Positions 7,545 through 15,911 of a stretch of DNA of 64,000 nucleotides are shown here, one piece after another. Where the stretch lies: the NCBI GenBank assembly GCA_017464815.1, contig JAFTYI010000011.1:124001-188000 (forward strand). Direction: 5' to 3'. How positions within the stretch are numbered: position 1 is the first letter of the stretch; each line of letters opens with the position of its first letter. Origin of the DNA: Bacteroidaceae bacterium (GTDB taxonomy: Bacteria; Bacteroidota; Bacteroidia; Bacteroidales; Bacteroidaceae). The position numbers and the translations under genes were made by a program. The notes beneath the pieces were generated by a model. That model had not been told where the DNA came from. It did no database searches and saw nothing but the letters and a program-made list of their open reading frames with translations.

Positions 7545-8927
7545 ATGAGAAAAATATTAGCTCTGGCAGCATGTATTTTGACTACAGCAGGAATGCTTGT
7601 GTCGTGCTTGGAGAATGAAGAAATTGAGTTGGGTAGTAATGCCTACATCCTCTCTTTTTCGATAAATGACATAAAGACCGAGGTGCCATCGAAGACTGAT
7701 GATGGCAAAGACACGACCCTCGTCAGCACCGTTTACGGCGACTACTACACCTTTGCCATCGACCATGTGGCCGGTGAGGTGTACAATGTCGACTCCCTGC
7801 CCAAGGGAACGGATGTGACCCGTGTGACGGTGAATGTGACCTTCGATGCTGGCTATGCCTACTATTACCAAGGCGAGGAGGCCAAGTACTTCTCGTCAGA
7901 GGACAGCATCGACTTCTCCTCCCCCGTGCGCTTCACCGTCTATGCCGCTGACGGGGAGGGTAGCCGCAACTATCTCGTCCGCTTGAACGTGCGTCAGGCC
8001 GATGCCGACTCGCTGAGATGGACACGCATGGAAGGGAACAACTTCCACGGCGGACGCATGACGGCCGAGAAACTGGTGCAGTTGCGCGACCATCTGTTGG
8101 TCTTTGGTGAGATGGACGGCGTGCCTACCGTGATGGGCAGCAAGTTGGAAGACGATTTTTCCTATTCCAAGAAAGAGTGGCCCTTGCGAGGCCTCCACGA
8201 GCAGGCCCGGGTGGACTATGCCTCCATCGTGGCGCATGAGAATGCCGTCTACCTCTTGGCCGATGGCAAACTCTACAGTTCGATAGCGGGTGTGGATTGG
8301 ACGGCTGAGGCTAAGGACCGCACCTTCACCGCCATGTTAGGCGTGGCCGACGGCAAACTCTATCTGAGCCAGGCGGGCACCATCGTTGCATGCGACCCCC
8401 ACGAGTGGAGCACCACCAATCGGGTGGACACGCTCACCCACGATTGGGAAGTGGTGCAACAGGTGGATGAGCGTCTGCTGCCCGTGAATCCCTCGGTGGT
8501 GGCTGTGCCCCTGCGCACCAATGCCGACATTGTGCGCACCACCCTCATTGGTCTGCCCCGCGACGCTGCCTCCAGCCACGTCAGCATCTGGTCGAAACTC
8601 ACCACCAACTCCACGTGGACCTACTATAACCCCATTGCCGGAAATGCACAGGCCTGCCCCCAGCTGGAGCGCCTGACAGTGATAGGCTACGACGGCCAGC
8701 TCCATGCCTTTGGCGGAGCAAGCCACGACGGGACGGTGGCCCCCTTTGAAGCCATTTACACCTCGGTTGATGGAGGCATCACCTGGTGGAAGCAGAGCGG
8801 GAAGATAGGTTTCCCCGACGAACTGAAGGGTTACAATGAGCCTTTTGCCTGTGTGGTGGACACCGCCGGACGCATCTGGCTACAGTGTAGCGACGGCCGC
8901 CTGTTCAAGAGCAGTGTCGGCATGTAA
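7545..8927 (+). CDS. DUF6242-like lipoprotein with beta-propeller-type repeats
   Basis: The 460-residue predicted lipoprotein has a signal peptide ending in LVSC with lipidation at Cys21. The N-terminal part (about 30-150) looks like a small beta-sandwich. The remainder has repeated G-x-x-Y/L-x-x-A-D-G-K-L and W-S patterns resembling Kelch/galactose-oxidase propeller blades, consistent with the DUF6242 family of Bacteroidales envelope proteins. Its stop overlaps the next reading frame by one base, so it is probably co-transcribed with the DUF6089 barrel and perhaps with uppS and bamA. The function is unknown; family recognition is from memory of sequence style rather than a search. Confidence 0.65.
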   Translation: MRKILALAACILTTAGMLVSCLENEEIELGSNAYILSFSINDIKTEVPSKTDDGKDTTLVSTVYGDYYTFAIDHVAGEVYNVDSLPKGTDVTRVTVNVTFDAGYAYYYQGEEAKYFSSEDSIDFSSPVRFTVYAADGEGSRNYLVRLNVRQADADSLRWTRMEGNNFHGGRMTAEKLVQLRDHLLVFGEMDGVPTVMGSKLEDDFSYSKKEWPLRGLHEQARVDYASIVAHENAVYLLADGKLYSSIAGVDWTAEAKDRTFTAMLGVADGKLYLSQAGTIVACDPHEWSTTNRVDTLTHDWEVVQQVDERLLPVNPSVVAVPLRTNADIVRTTLIGLPRDAASSHVSIWSKLTTNSTWTYYNPIAGNAQACPQLERLTVIGYDGQLHAFGGASHDGTVAPFEAIYTSVDGGITWWKQSGKIGFPDELKGYNEPFACVVDTAGRIWLQCSDGRLFKSSVGM

Positions 8928-8950
8928 TGACGAAGGGAGGGAGAGCAACG

Positions 8951-9667
8951 ATGAGACCGACCACTTGCCACCGCCACGCATGGATGTGGGTGCTGACGCT
9001 CCTGCTGATGCCTGCGACTCTGAAGGCGCAATATGCTGACGAGGAGTACCGCATGGAAGTGGGTGCCCGCTTGGGAGGAACCGCTTACATGGGCGATGCC
9101 AACTACAGCAACCCCTTGAAGGAGATGGGGCTGTCGGCCGGTCTGGTGGCACGATACATGTTCAACCCCCGCATGGCGCTGAAGTGCGACATTGCCATGG
9201 GAAAGATTGCAGGCGACACCCGCACTGCCACTACCCAATTCCCCGAAGGGCAGCAGGTGGCCTTTGATCGCACCATTTACGACGTGGGCGTGCAGTTCGA
9301 GTACAACTTCTGGCCCTACGGCAATGGGATGAGCTATCGCGAAAGCCGCCTCTTCACCCCCTATCTGATGGGAGGCATGGGGCTCACCATCGCACCGGCT
9401 CCGGCCGAGGATGTGGCCGCAGCCCACTTCTCTTTGGGTGTGGGCGTGAAGTACAAGTTTGCCCCCCGATGGAACGTGGGCGTGGAACTGGCCATGCGCT
9501 TCACCGGCACCGACAAACTGGACGTGACCTCGCTCGACGGCTTGATGCTGGAAGACCCTTTCCAAGTGAAGGGAGGCATGATGAAGAACAAGGACAGCTA
9601 CTCCATGATAGGGGTGACCGTGACCTACGACATCTGGCCGCGGTGCGACAACTGCAACAAGGATTGA
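8951..9667 (+). CDS. Outer-membrane beta-barrel protein, DUF6089 family
   Basis: The 238-residue protein has a signal peptide cleaved near LKAQ and alternating hydrophobic strands typical of an 8-stranded barrel, ending in a Cys-containing tail (CDNCNKD). The frame is open from an ATG at 8927 that overlaps the previous stop. The ATG at 8951 is preferred because a purine-rich GGAGGGAG lies about 10 bp upstream and the signal peptide then starts normally. DUF6089 proteins are commonly found just upstream of uppS and bamA in Bacteroidales, as here. The role is unknown, though the context suggests outer-membrane biogenesis or structure. Confidence 0.7.
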   Translation: MRPTTCHRHAWMWVLTLLLMPATLKAQYADEEYRMEVGARLGGTAYMGDANYSNPLKEMGLSAGLVARYMFNPRMALKCDIAMGKIAGDTRTATTQFPEGQQVAFDRTIYDVGVQFEYNFWPYGNGMSYRESRLFTPYLMGGMGLTIAPAPAEDVAAAHFSLGVGVKYKFAPRWNVGVELAMRFTGTDKLDVTSLDGLMLEDPFQVKGGMMKNKDSYSMIGVTVTYDIWPRCDNCNKD

Positions 9668-9734
9668 CCCCTCAAAAAGGGAAAGAGGATGAAAATAGAG
9701 AAATAACATAAGAATAAAAAACATAATAGAAAAT

Positions 9735-10481
9735 ATGACATATAAGGAACAGTTGGACATGGCCAGAGTGCCTGCACACATTGCCATCATTATGGACGGA
9801 AACGGCCGTTGGGCCAAGTTGCGTGGCGAAGACCGCAGCAAGGGACACATACAGGGAGTGGAAACCGTGCGGAGCATCGTGACCGAGTCGGTGAAGCTGG
9901 GAGTGAAATACCTGACCCTCTACACCTTTTCGACCGAAAACTGGAATCGTCCGCAGGCCGAAGTGGCAGCACTGATGGGGCTGTTGTTTGATAACCTGAA
10001 GGATGAAATCTTCATGAAGAACAACGTCGGTTTCCGTGTGGTGGGCGACATGGAGCGCATGCCCAAGGAGGTGCGCGACCGCATCGACTGGCTGGAGCAG
10101 ACCACCTCGGTGAACACCGGCATGACACTGGTACTGGCCCTCAGCTACTCGTCGAAGTGGGAACTGACCCGCGCCACCCGCTCCATTGCCGCCGATGTGG
10201 CGGCCGGACTGCTGAAGCCCGAGGAGGTGACCGAGGAGACCATCAATGCCCGGTTGGTGACAAACTTCATGCCCGACCCCGACCTGCTGATACGCACCGG
10301 TGGCGAGGTGCGCCTGAGCAACTACCTGCTGTGGCAATGTGCCTACTCCGAACTGTACTTCTGCGATACCTTGTGGCCCGACTTCACTGAGGAAGAGCTG
10401 GCAAAGGCCATCTTGAATTTCCAGAGCAAGGAACGCCGCTATGGAAAGACCAGCGAGCAGGTGACCTCGGCGCAGAAATAG
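9735..10481 (+). CDS. uppS: Undecaprenyl diphosphate synthase (cis-isoprenyl transferase)
   Basis: Condenses isopentenyl diphosphate onto farnesyl diphosphate to make the C55 lipid carrier for peptidoglycan and surface glycans. The 248-residue protein carries the family P-loop MDGNGRWAK with catalytic Asp21, the SxxNW-type motif (FSTENWNRP), and the C-terminal [19 protein letters not shown] signature that binds diphosphate and Mg. It is full length for the family. It sits 40 bp upstream of bamA in the same orientation, a usual Bacteroidales arrangement linking carrier-lipid and outer-membrane assembly genes. Confidence 0.95.
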   Translation: MTYKEQLDMARVPAHIAIIMDGNGRWAKLRGEDRSKGHIQGVETVRSIVTESVKLGVKYLTLYTFSTENWNRPQAEVAALMGLLFDNLKDEIFMKNNVGFRVVGDMERMPKEVRDRIDWLEQTTSVNTGMTLVLALSYSSKWELTRATRSIAADVAAGLLKPEEVTEETINARLVTNFMPDPDLLIRTGGEVRLSNYLLWQCAYSELYFCDTLWPDFTEEELAKAILNFQSKERRYGKTSEQVTSAQK

Positions 10482-10521
10482 AAAAGTGATAGAATAGCGA
10501 AGTAAGACGAAAGACAGACAA

Positions 10522-13182
10522 ATGAGAAGAATAACTTCAATGGTGCTTCAAGTGGTCGCTTGTGTGGCTTTGTGTTGGGGAGCGATGCCCCAAAAGGCCG
10601 TGGCACAAACGAATGAAGAGAAGCAGGTGAACCCAGTAATCCTGTATTCGACCTCTACCCCGCGCAGCTACGAGATTGGTGGCATCAGCGTGAGTGGTGT
10701 GAAAAACTATGAGGATTATGTGTTGATAGGACTTTCCGGCCTCTCGGTGGGACAGACTGTGCGTGTGCCCGGTGACGAGATTACGGCAGCTACCAAGCGA
10801 TATTGGAAACACGGCCTTTTTTCCGATGTCCGCATCTCGGCAGACAGCATCGTGGGCGGTAAGATATACTTGAATATCGCCTTGGCCGAGCGCCCCCGTA
10901 TCTCGGAAATCAGATACAATGGCGTGAAGAAGTCGGAACGCGAAGACTTGGAGTCGCGCCTCGGCATGGTGAAAGGCAAGCAGATTACCCCCAACATGGT
11001 AAACCGTGCCAAAATCATCATCAAGCGCTACTTCGACGAAAAGGGTTTCAAGAATGCCGAAGTGGAGATTCTGCAACGCGACGATGTGACGGCCGACAAC
11101 CAGATGATTGTGGACGTGAACATCGACAAGAAGGAGAAAATCAAAATCCATAAAATCTACATCAATGGCAACGAACAGGTGGCCGACAAGACCATCCGTA
11201 AGGCCATGAAGAAGACCCGCGAGAAGAGTACGTGGGCCAACCGCTTCCGTAACCTCTTCAAAGGTGGAAAGAAGTTCATCAATGAGAAGTACGAAGAGGA
11301 CAAGGGATTCATCATTGACAAGTACAACGAGTTGGGTTACCGCGACGCACAAATCCTGTCGGACAGCGTGGTGAGCTACGACGACAAGTCGGTGGACATC
11401 CACTTGAACCTGGAAGAGGGTAACAAATACTACCTGCGCAACGTGTCGTGGGTGGGAAACACTGTGTACACCTCGGATGCCCTTGACCAGACATTGAAGA
11501 TGAAGCGTGGCGACGTGTATAACCAGAAGAAGATGAGCGAACGGTTGGGCACCGACGAAGATGCCATCCAGAACCAGTATTGGAACAACGGTTACGTATT
11601 CTTCCAGATAGACCCCGTGGAGGTGAATGTGGACGGAGACTCCATCGACGTGGAGATGCGTATGTCGGAAGGTCGCCAAGCCACCATCAACCGTGTGCGC
11701 ATTGCCGGAAACGACCGCCTTTATGAAGAGGTTGTCCGCCGCGAACTGCGCACCAAGCCCGGCGACCTGTTCAGCAAGGCCGCTTTGGAGCGTTCGTATC
11801 GCGACGTGGCCCAGATGGGACACTTCAACCAAGAGACCATCAACCCCGATGTGAAGCCCGACCAAGAAACCGGAACCGTGGACATCAACTGGATGCTTGA
11901 GTCGAAAGCCAATGACCAGATAGAGTTGTCAGCCGGATGGGGACAGACGGGTGTCATCGGGCGTGTGAGCTTGAAGTTCACCAACTTCTCGATGGCCAAT
12001 CTGTTCAAGAAGAGCGAAAACCGCCGCGGATTCCTGCCGCAGGGTGACGGACAGACGTTGACCGTCAGCGGACAGACCAACGGCGACTACTACCAGTCTT
12101 ACAGTGTCTCGTTCTTCGACCCCTGGTTTGGTGGCAAGCGCCCCAACTCGTTCTCGGTGTCGGCCTTCTATTCAAAGCAGACTGACGTGAGCAGCAACTA
12201 CTACAACTCGGCCTATTACAACAACTATTATAACTATCTGTACGGTTACGGAAACTACAACAGTAGCTACTACAACAGCTATGAATCGTTCTACGACCCC
12301 GACAAGTCGGTGCAGATGTATGGTCTGTCGGTGATGTTCGGTAAGCGTCTGCGCTGGCCTGATGACTACTTCACCTTCACGGCCGCCCTTTCCTACCAGC
12401 GCTATGTGTTGAAGGATTGGCAATATTTCCCCGTGACCAACGGAAAGAGCAACAACATCAGTCTGGAGCTGACTCTTTCACGCAACTCGGTGGACAACCC
12501 CATCTTCCCCCGCTACGGTGCCGAGTTCACCTTCTCGGTGCAGTTGACACCCCCCTACTCGTTGTGGGACGGAGTGGACTACTCGAAGTATGCACAGAGC
12601 GCCAGCGACCCCAACTACCAGAACGACATGAACAAGAAGTACAGTTGGGTGGAATATCACAAATGGAAGTTCAAGAGCAAGACCTATACAGCCCTGTCAA
12701 GCAGGAACAAGACACCGGTGCTGATGACCCGCGTGGAGTTCGGATTGCTGGGACACTACAACCGCTACAAGCGTTCGCCGTTTGAAACCTTCTACATGGG
12801 TGGCGACGGCATGAGCGGCTACTCCTACAGCTACGCCACCGAAACCATTGCCCTGCGTGGTTATGAGAACGGTTCGTTGACACCGTATGGCTACGAAGGC
12901 TACGCCTACTCGCGCCTGGGACTGGAACTCCGCTATCCGCTGATGCTCGAAGGCTCGACCAACATCTACGCCCTCGCTTTCGTGGAGGGAGGTAATGCCT
13001 GGAGCGACGTGAAGAACTTCAACCCCTTTGATATGAAGCGTTCGGCCGGTGCCGGTGTACGCATCTTCCTGCCGATGGTGGGCTTGATGGGTATCGACTG
13101 GGCTTATGGTTTCGACAAGGTCTACGGTTCGAGCCAGTATGGTGGCAGCCAGTTCCACTTCATCCTGGGTCAGGAATTCTAA
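10522..13182 (+). CDS. bamA: Outer-membrane protein assembly factor BamA
   Basis: Omp85 insertase that folds beta-barrels into the outer membrane. The 886-residue protein has a signal peptide (cleaved around AVAQ, residue 29), tandem POTRA domains over about residues 45-440, and a C-terminal 16-stranded barrel ending in F-x-x-G-Q-E-F. LRGYE near residue 778 corresponds to the conserved (V/L)RGF/Y loop-6 motif. Residues about 556-592 form a strikingly Tyr/Asn-rich stretch in what should be an extracellular loop (see findings). It is followed by three Skp/OmpH genes, the periplasmic chaperones that feed BamA. Confidence 0.95.
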   Translation: MRRITSMVLQVVACVALCWGAMPQKAVAQTNEEKQVNPVILYSTSTPRSYEIGGISVSGVKNYEDYVLIGLSGLSVGQTVRVPGDEITAATKRYWKHGLFSDVRISADSIVGGKIYLNIALAERPRISEIRYNGVKKSEREDLESRLGMVKGKQITPNMVNRAKIIIKRYFDEKGFKNAEVEILQRDDVTADNQMIVDVNIDKKEKIKIHKIYINGNEQVADKTIRKAMKKTREKSTWANRFRNLFKGGKKFINEKYEEDKGFIIDKYNELGYRDAQILSDSVVSYDDKSVDIHLNLEEGNKYYLRNVSWVGNTVYTSDALDQTLKMKRGDVYNQKKMSERLGTDEDAIQNQYWNNGYVFFQIDPVEVNVDGDSIDVEMRMSEGRQATINRVRIAGNDRLYEEVVRRELRTKPGDLFSKAALERSYRDVAQMGHFNQETINPDVKPDQETGTVDINWMLESKANDQIELSAGWGQTGVIGRVSLKFTNFSMANLFKKSENRRGFLPQGDGQTLTVSGQTNGDYYQSYSVSFFDPWFGGKRPNSFSVSAFYSKQTDVSSNYYNSAYYNNYYNYLYGYGNYNSSYYNSYESFYDPDKSVQMYGLSVMFGKRLRWPDDYFTFTAALSYQRYVLKDWQYFPVTNGKSNNISLELTLSRNSVDNPIFPRYGAEFTFSVQLTPPYSLWDGVDYSKYAQSASDPNYQNDMNKKYSWVEYHKWKFKSKTYTALSSRNKTPVLMTRVEFGLLGHYNRYKRSPFETFYMGGDGMSGYSYSYATETIALRGYENGSLTPYGYEGYAYSRLGLELRYPLMLEGSTNIYALAFVEGGNAWSDVKNFNPFDMKRSAGAGVRIFLPMVGLMGIDWAYGFDKVYGSSQYGGSQFHFILGQEF

Positions 13183-13295
13183 ACAGATGAAGAAAATAGT
13201 TAATAAGTCTGATAAAAACGCCTGAGCCGGTAAACCAAACGGCCGCGATGAGTCTAAAAAGTAAAGTGTAATATAATAATATAATGTACGCGCGT

Positions 13296-13811
13296 ATGAA
13301 GAAGTTAGTTTTATTTGCCGTAATGGCCTGCCTGTCTGTGATGACGGCAAGTGCCCAGAAGTTCGCTTTAGTGGATATGGAGTACATCCTGAAGAAGATA
13401 CCCGCCTACGAGCGTGCCAACGAACAGTTGAACCAAATTTCCAAGCGTTGGCAGGGAGAGGTTGAGGCTTTGACCCAAGAGGCGCAGACCCTTTATAAGA
13501 ACTATCAGTCGGAAGCTGTGTTCCTTTCGGAAGAGCAGAAGACCCGCAAAGAAGAGGAGATTGTGGCCAAGGAGAAGGAGGCCAGCGAACTCAAACGTAA
13601 GTACTTTGCTCCCGATGGTGAATTGTACAAAAAACGCGAGAGCCTGATGGCGCCCATTCAGGACGAAATCTATAATGCGGTGAAGGAGTTGGCCGATGCC
13701 AAGGGATACTCCCTTATCCTTGACCGTGCGTCGGATGCCAGCATCATTTTTGCCTCGCCAAAGATTGATATTAGCAACGAAGTGCTGTCAAAGTTGGGAT
13801 ATTCCGAATAA
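13296..13811 (+). CDS. Skp/OmpH-family periplasmic chaperone (copy 1)
   Basis: The 171-residue protein has a signal peptide (cleavage after TASAQ) and a long coiled-coil centre, the tentacle hairpin of Skp, which holds unfolded outer-membrane proteins. The frame starts at 13284, but the Met at 13296 begins a normal M-K-K signal peptide. The C-terminal part includes the conserved Y-S-L-I-L-D motif. It lies 113 bp downstream of bamA and is the first of three tandem relatives. Confidence 0.88.
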   Translation: MKKLVLFAVMACLSVMTASAQKFALVDMEYILKKIPAYERANEQLNQISKRWQGEVEALTQEAQTLYKNYQSEAVFLSEEQKTRKEEEIVAKEKEASELKRKYFAPDGELYKKRESLMAPIQDEIYNAVKELADAKGYSLILDRASDASIIFASPKIDISNEVLSKLGYSE

Positions 13812-13817
13812 AATCCA

Positions 13818-13825
13818 TACTTTTG
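13818..13825 (+). promoter_or_regulatory. Promoter -7 box TACTTTTG before the second OmpH gene
   Basis: It is an exact TAnnTTTG match followed by CACC, with a TTG 21 bp upstream (13794-13796). This suggests the second and third chaperone genes can be transcribed independently of bamA. Confidence 0.55.
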
Positions 13826-13887
13826 CACCGTGAATTGAAAAACAAAACGTCATTGACACGAAATAATAATCAAATAAAAATAGAACT

Positions 13888-14391
13888 ATGTTGAAAAAGT
13901 TAATTGTAGCATTGATGCTGATTATCCCCATGGGATTGTGTGCACAACAGAAATTTGGTCATGTAAACTCGTCTGCCATCATTCCTTTGATGCCGGAATA
14001 TACGACGGCGCAGACAGAACTCCAGTCATTGCAGAAGCAGTATGAAGACGAAATCAAGCGCATGGAAGATGAGTTGAAGAAGAAGAGCGAAGAGTTTGAG
14101 GCTCAGAAAGCCACCTTGCCTGCCAATATTGCCGAGCGCCGTCAGACCGAGTTGCAGGAACTCTATAACCGCATGCAGCAATATTTTCAGGATGGACAGA
14201 TGCACATGGAGAAGGCTTCGGCCGACAAGATGGGCGCTATCCGCGAAAAACTGACCGCTGCCATCAAGGAGGTGGGCGTAGCCGGTGGATATGTCTACAT
14301 CATGGATACAGCTGCGGGCGTTCCTTACATCAGCGAGACACTGAGCACTGATGTGACAGAGACCGTAAAGTCTAAGTTGGGAATTAAGTAA
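13888..14391 (+). CDS. Skp/OmpH-family periplasmic chaperone (copy 2)
   Basis: The 167-residue protein has a signal peptide cleaved near CAQQ and the strand motif FGHVNSSAIIPLMPEY, followed by a charged coiled coil (about residues 45-125). It is more similar to copy 3 (FGYLSYSAVIRLMPEY) than to copy 1, indicating a more recent duplication. Its stop overlaps the start of copy 3 (TAATG). It has its own apparent promoter at 13818. Confidence 0.88.
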   Translation: MLKKLIVALMLIIPMGLCAQQKFGHVNSSAIIPLMPEYTTAQTELQSLQKQYEDEIKRMEDELKKKSEEFEAQKATLPANIAERRQTELQELYNRMQQYFQDGQMHMEKASADKMGAIREKLTAAIKEVGVAGGYVYIMDTAAGVPYISETLSTDVTETVKSKLGIK

Positions 14392-14957
14392 TGGCAGGCA
14401 TGAGCAAGAGACTTTTGTGGGTGCTTCTCCTCGTGTTCCCCCTGTGCCTTCATGCACAACAGGACTCGTTGGCAAACGATGTGCAGGTGAATGAAGAGGT
14501 GGAAGTACTTTCAAAACCGAAGTTCGGATACTTGAGCTACTCGGCCGTCATCCGCTTGATGCCGGAGTATGAGCAGGCACAGAAGAAACTGGACCTGTTG
14601 CAGCAACGCTATGACGAAGAGCTGGCCCGTGCTGACAAGGAGTTTAACCTGAAGTTTGCCGAGTTCCTGGATGGACAGAAAAATTTCCCCGAAAACATCC
14701 TGCTGAAGCGCCAAAAGGAGTTGCAGGACCTGATGGAGAAGAGCATCCAGTTCAAGAGCGAGTTGCAGACCTTGTTGGAGAAAGCCCGCAAAGACTTCGG
14801 TGCACCTGTTGAAGAAAAGCTGAACGCCATCATCAGTGATGTGGCCAAGCAGTTGCAACTGGAATATGTGCTGAACACCGACAATAATACCTATCCCTAC
14901 ATCAGCAAAGAGTCGGGTGTGGACATTACAGCGTTGGTGGAGAGCCAGTTCAAGTAA
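14391..14957 (+). CDS. Skp/OmpH-family periplasmic chaperone (copy 3)
   Basis: The 188-residue protein has a signal peptide (cleavage near LHAQQ), a short extra segment after it (NDVQVNEEVEVLSK), then the OmpH fold and coiled coil. The start may be the ATG at 14391, which overlaps the previous stop, or the Met at 14400; both keep the signal peptide. Translational coupling to copy 2 is likely. A truncated hairpin repeat (copy B) follows directly. Confidence 0.85.
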   Translation: MAGMSKRLLWVLLLVFPLCLHAQQDSLANDVQVNEEVEVLSKPKFGYLSYSAVIRLMPEYEQAQKKLDLLQQRYDEELARADKEFNLKFAEFLDGQKNFPENILLKRQKELQDLMEKSIQFKSELQTLLEKARKDFGAPVEEKLNAIISDVAKQLQLEYVLNTDNNTYPYISKESGVDITALVESQFK

Positions 14958-14972
14958 AAAAAGGAAAAAGAA

Positions 14973-15004
14973 GAGGGTGTGTCATAATTCACTTTTTAGA
15001 CGCA
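14973..15004. repeat. Dispersed repeat, truncated copy B
   Basis: It matches the left boundary of the element at 2114 (GAGGGTGTGTCATAA then ACTTTTTAGA) with a few mismatches. The right arm is absent. Confidence 0.6.
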
Positions 15005-15045
15005 TCCTCTTCATTATTATTATATAAGTAATAGAATCCCTACCT

Positions 15046-15870
15046 GTGCATCCCGGGCCTATTGGAATTTTCGATTCAGGTTATGGCGGGCTGACCATCC
15101 TTCAGCAGATCCGCCGTGCGATGCCCCAATATGATTACATCTATTTGGGCGACAATGCCCGTACCCCTTACGGTACCCGCTCGTTCGAAGTGGTCTATGA
15201 GTTTACCCGTCAGGCCGTGGAGCGGCTTTTCGGGATGGGATGCCACTTGGTGGTGCTGGCCTGTAACACGGCATCAGCCAAGGCGCTCCGCAGTGTGCAA
15301 CAGAACGATTTGGAGCGTCTCGACCCCCATCGGCGTGTGTTGGGCATCATTCGTCCAACGGTGGAGAGCATGGGTGGACTGACCCGTTCGCGGCATGTGG
15401 GCATCTTGGCCACGGAGGGAACCATCCTGTCGGCTTCCTACCCTTTGGAGGTGAAGAAACTGTTTCCCGACATTGTGGTCACGGGACAGGCCTGTCCCCT
15501 GTGGGTGCCATTGGTGGAGAACAACGAGGCCGCTTCGCCTGGTGCGGACTATTTTGTGAAGAAATACATTGATGCCCTGCTGGAGCAAGACCCGTTGATT
15601 GACACCGTCATACTGGGGTGTACCCATTATCCTCTTCTGTTGGAAAAGATAAGGAGCTATATGCCTGCTGGCATACAGGTTGTTTGCCAAGGCGAGTATG
15701 TGGCCGCCAGTCTGAAGGATTACCTGAGGCGGCAACCCGAGATGGACGAGCGTTGTTCGCAAGGCGGACAATGCAGCTTCTACACCACTGAGTCGGTGGA
15801 GAAGTTCATCAGTTCGGCCAGCCTCTTCTTGCAGGAACCCATTGAGGTGAAACATACGACGTTGGGATGA
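15046..15870 (+). CDS. murI: Glutamate racemase
   Basis: Interconverts L- and D-glutamate to supply D-Glu for peptidoglycan. The 274-residue protein contains the IFDSGYGG motif (Asp10, Ser11) and the two catalytic cysteines, Cys73 in LACNTAS and Cys192 in LGCTHYPLL. The start is a GTG: the frame is closed by a TAA at 15025-15027 and no ATG lies between. It follows the bamA-ompH cluster by 88 bp, separated by the repeat copy B. Confidence 0.93.
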   Translation: MHPGPIGIFDSGYGGLTILQQIRRAMPQYDYIYLGDNARTPYGTRSFEVVYEFTRQAVERLFGMGCHLVVLACNTASAKALRSVQQNDLERLDPHRRVLGIIRPTVESMGGLTRSRHVGILATEGTILSASYPLEVKKLFPDIVVTGQACPLWVPLVENNEAASPGADYFVKKYIDALLEQDPLIDTVILGCTHYPLLLEKIRSYMPAGIQVVCQGEYVAASLKDYLRRQPEMDERCSQGGQCSFYTTESVEKFISSASLFLQEPIEVKHTTLG

Positions 15871-15911
15871 CCCCTTATAAATTGAGAATAATCTAAAAAA
15901 GAATAACATAC

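Noticed and set aside
14973..15045. Riboswitch upstream of murI
   Set aside because: The sequence is a truncated dispersed repeat plus AT-rich DNA; no conserved aptamer pattern is seen.
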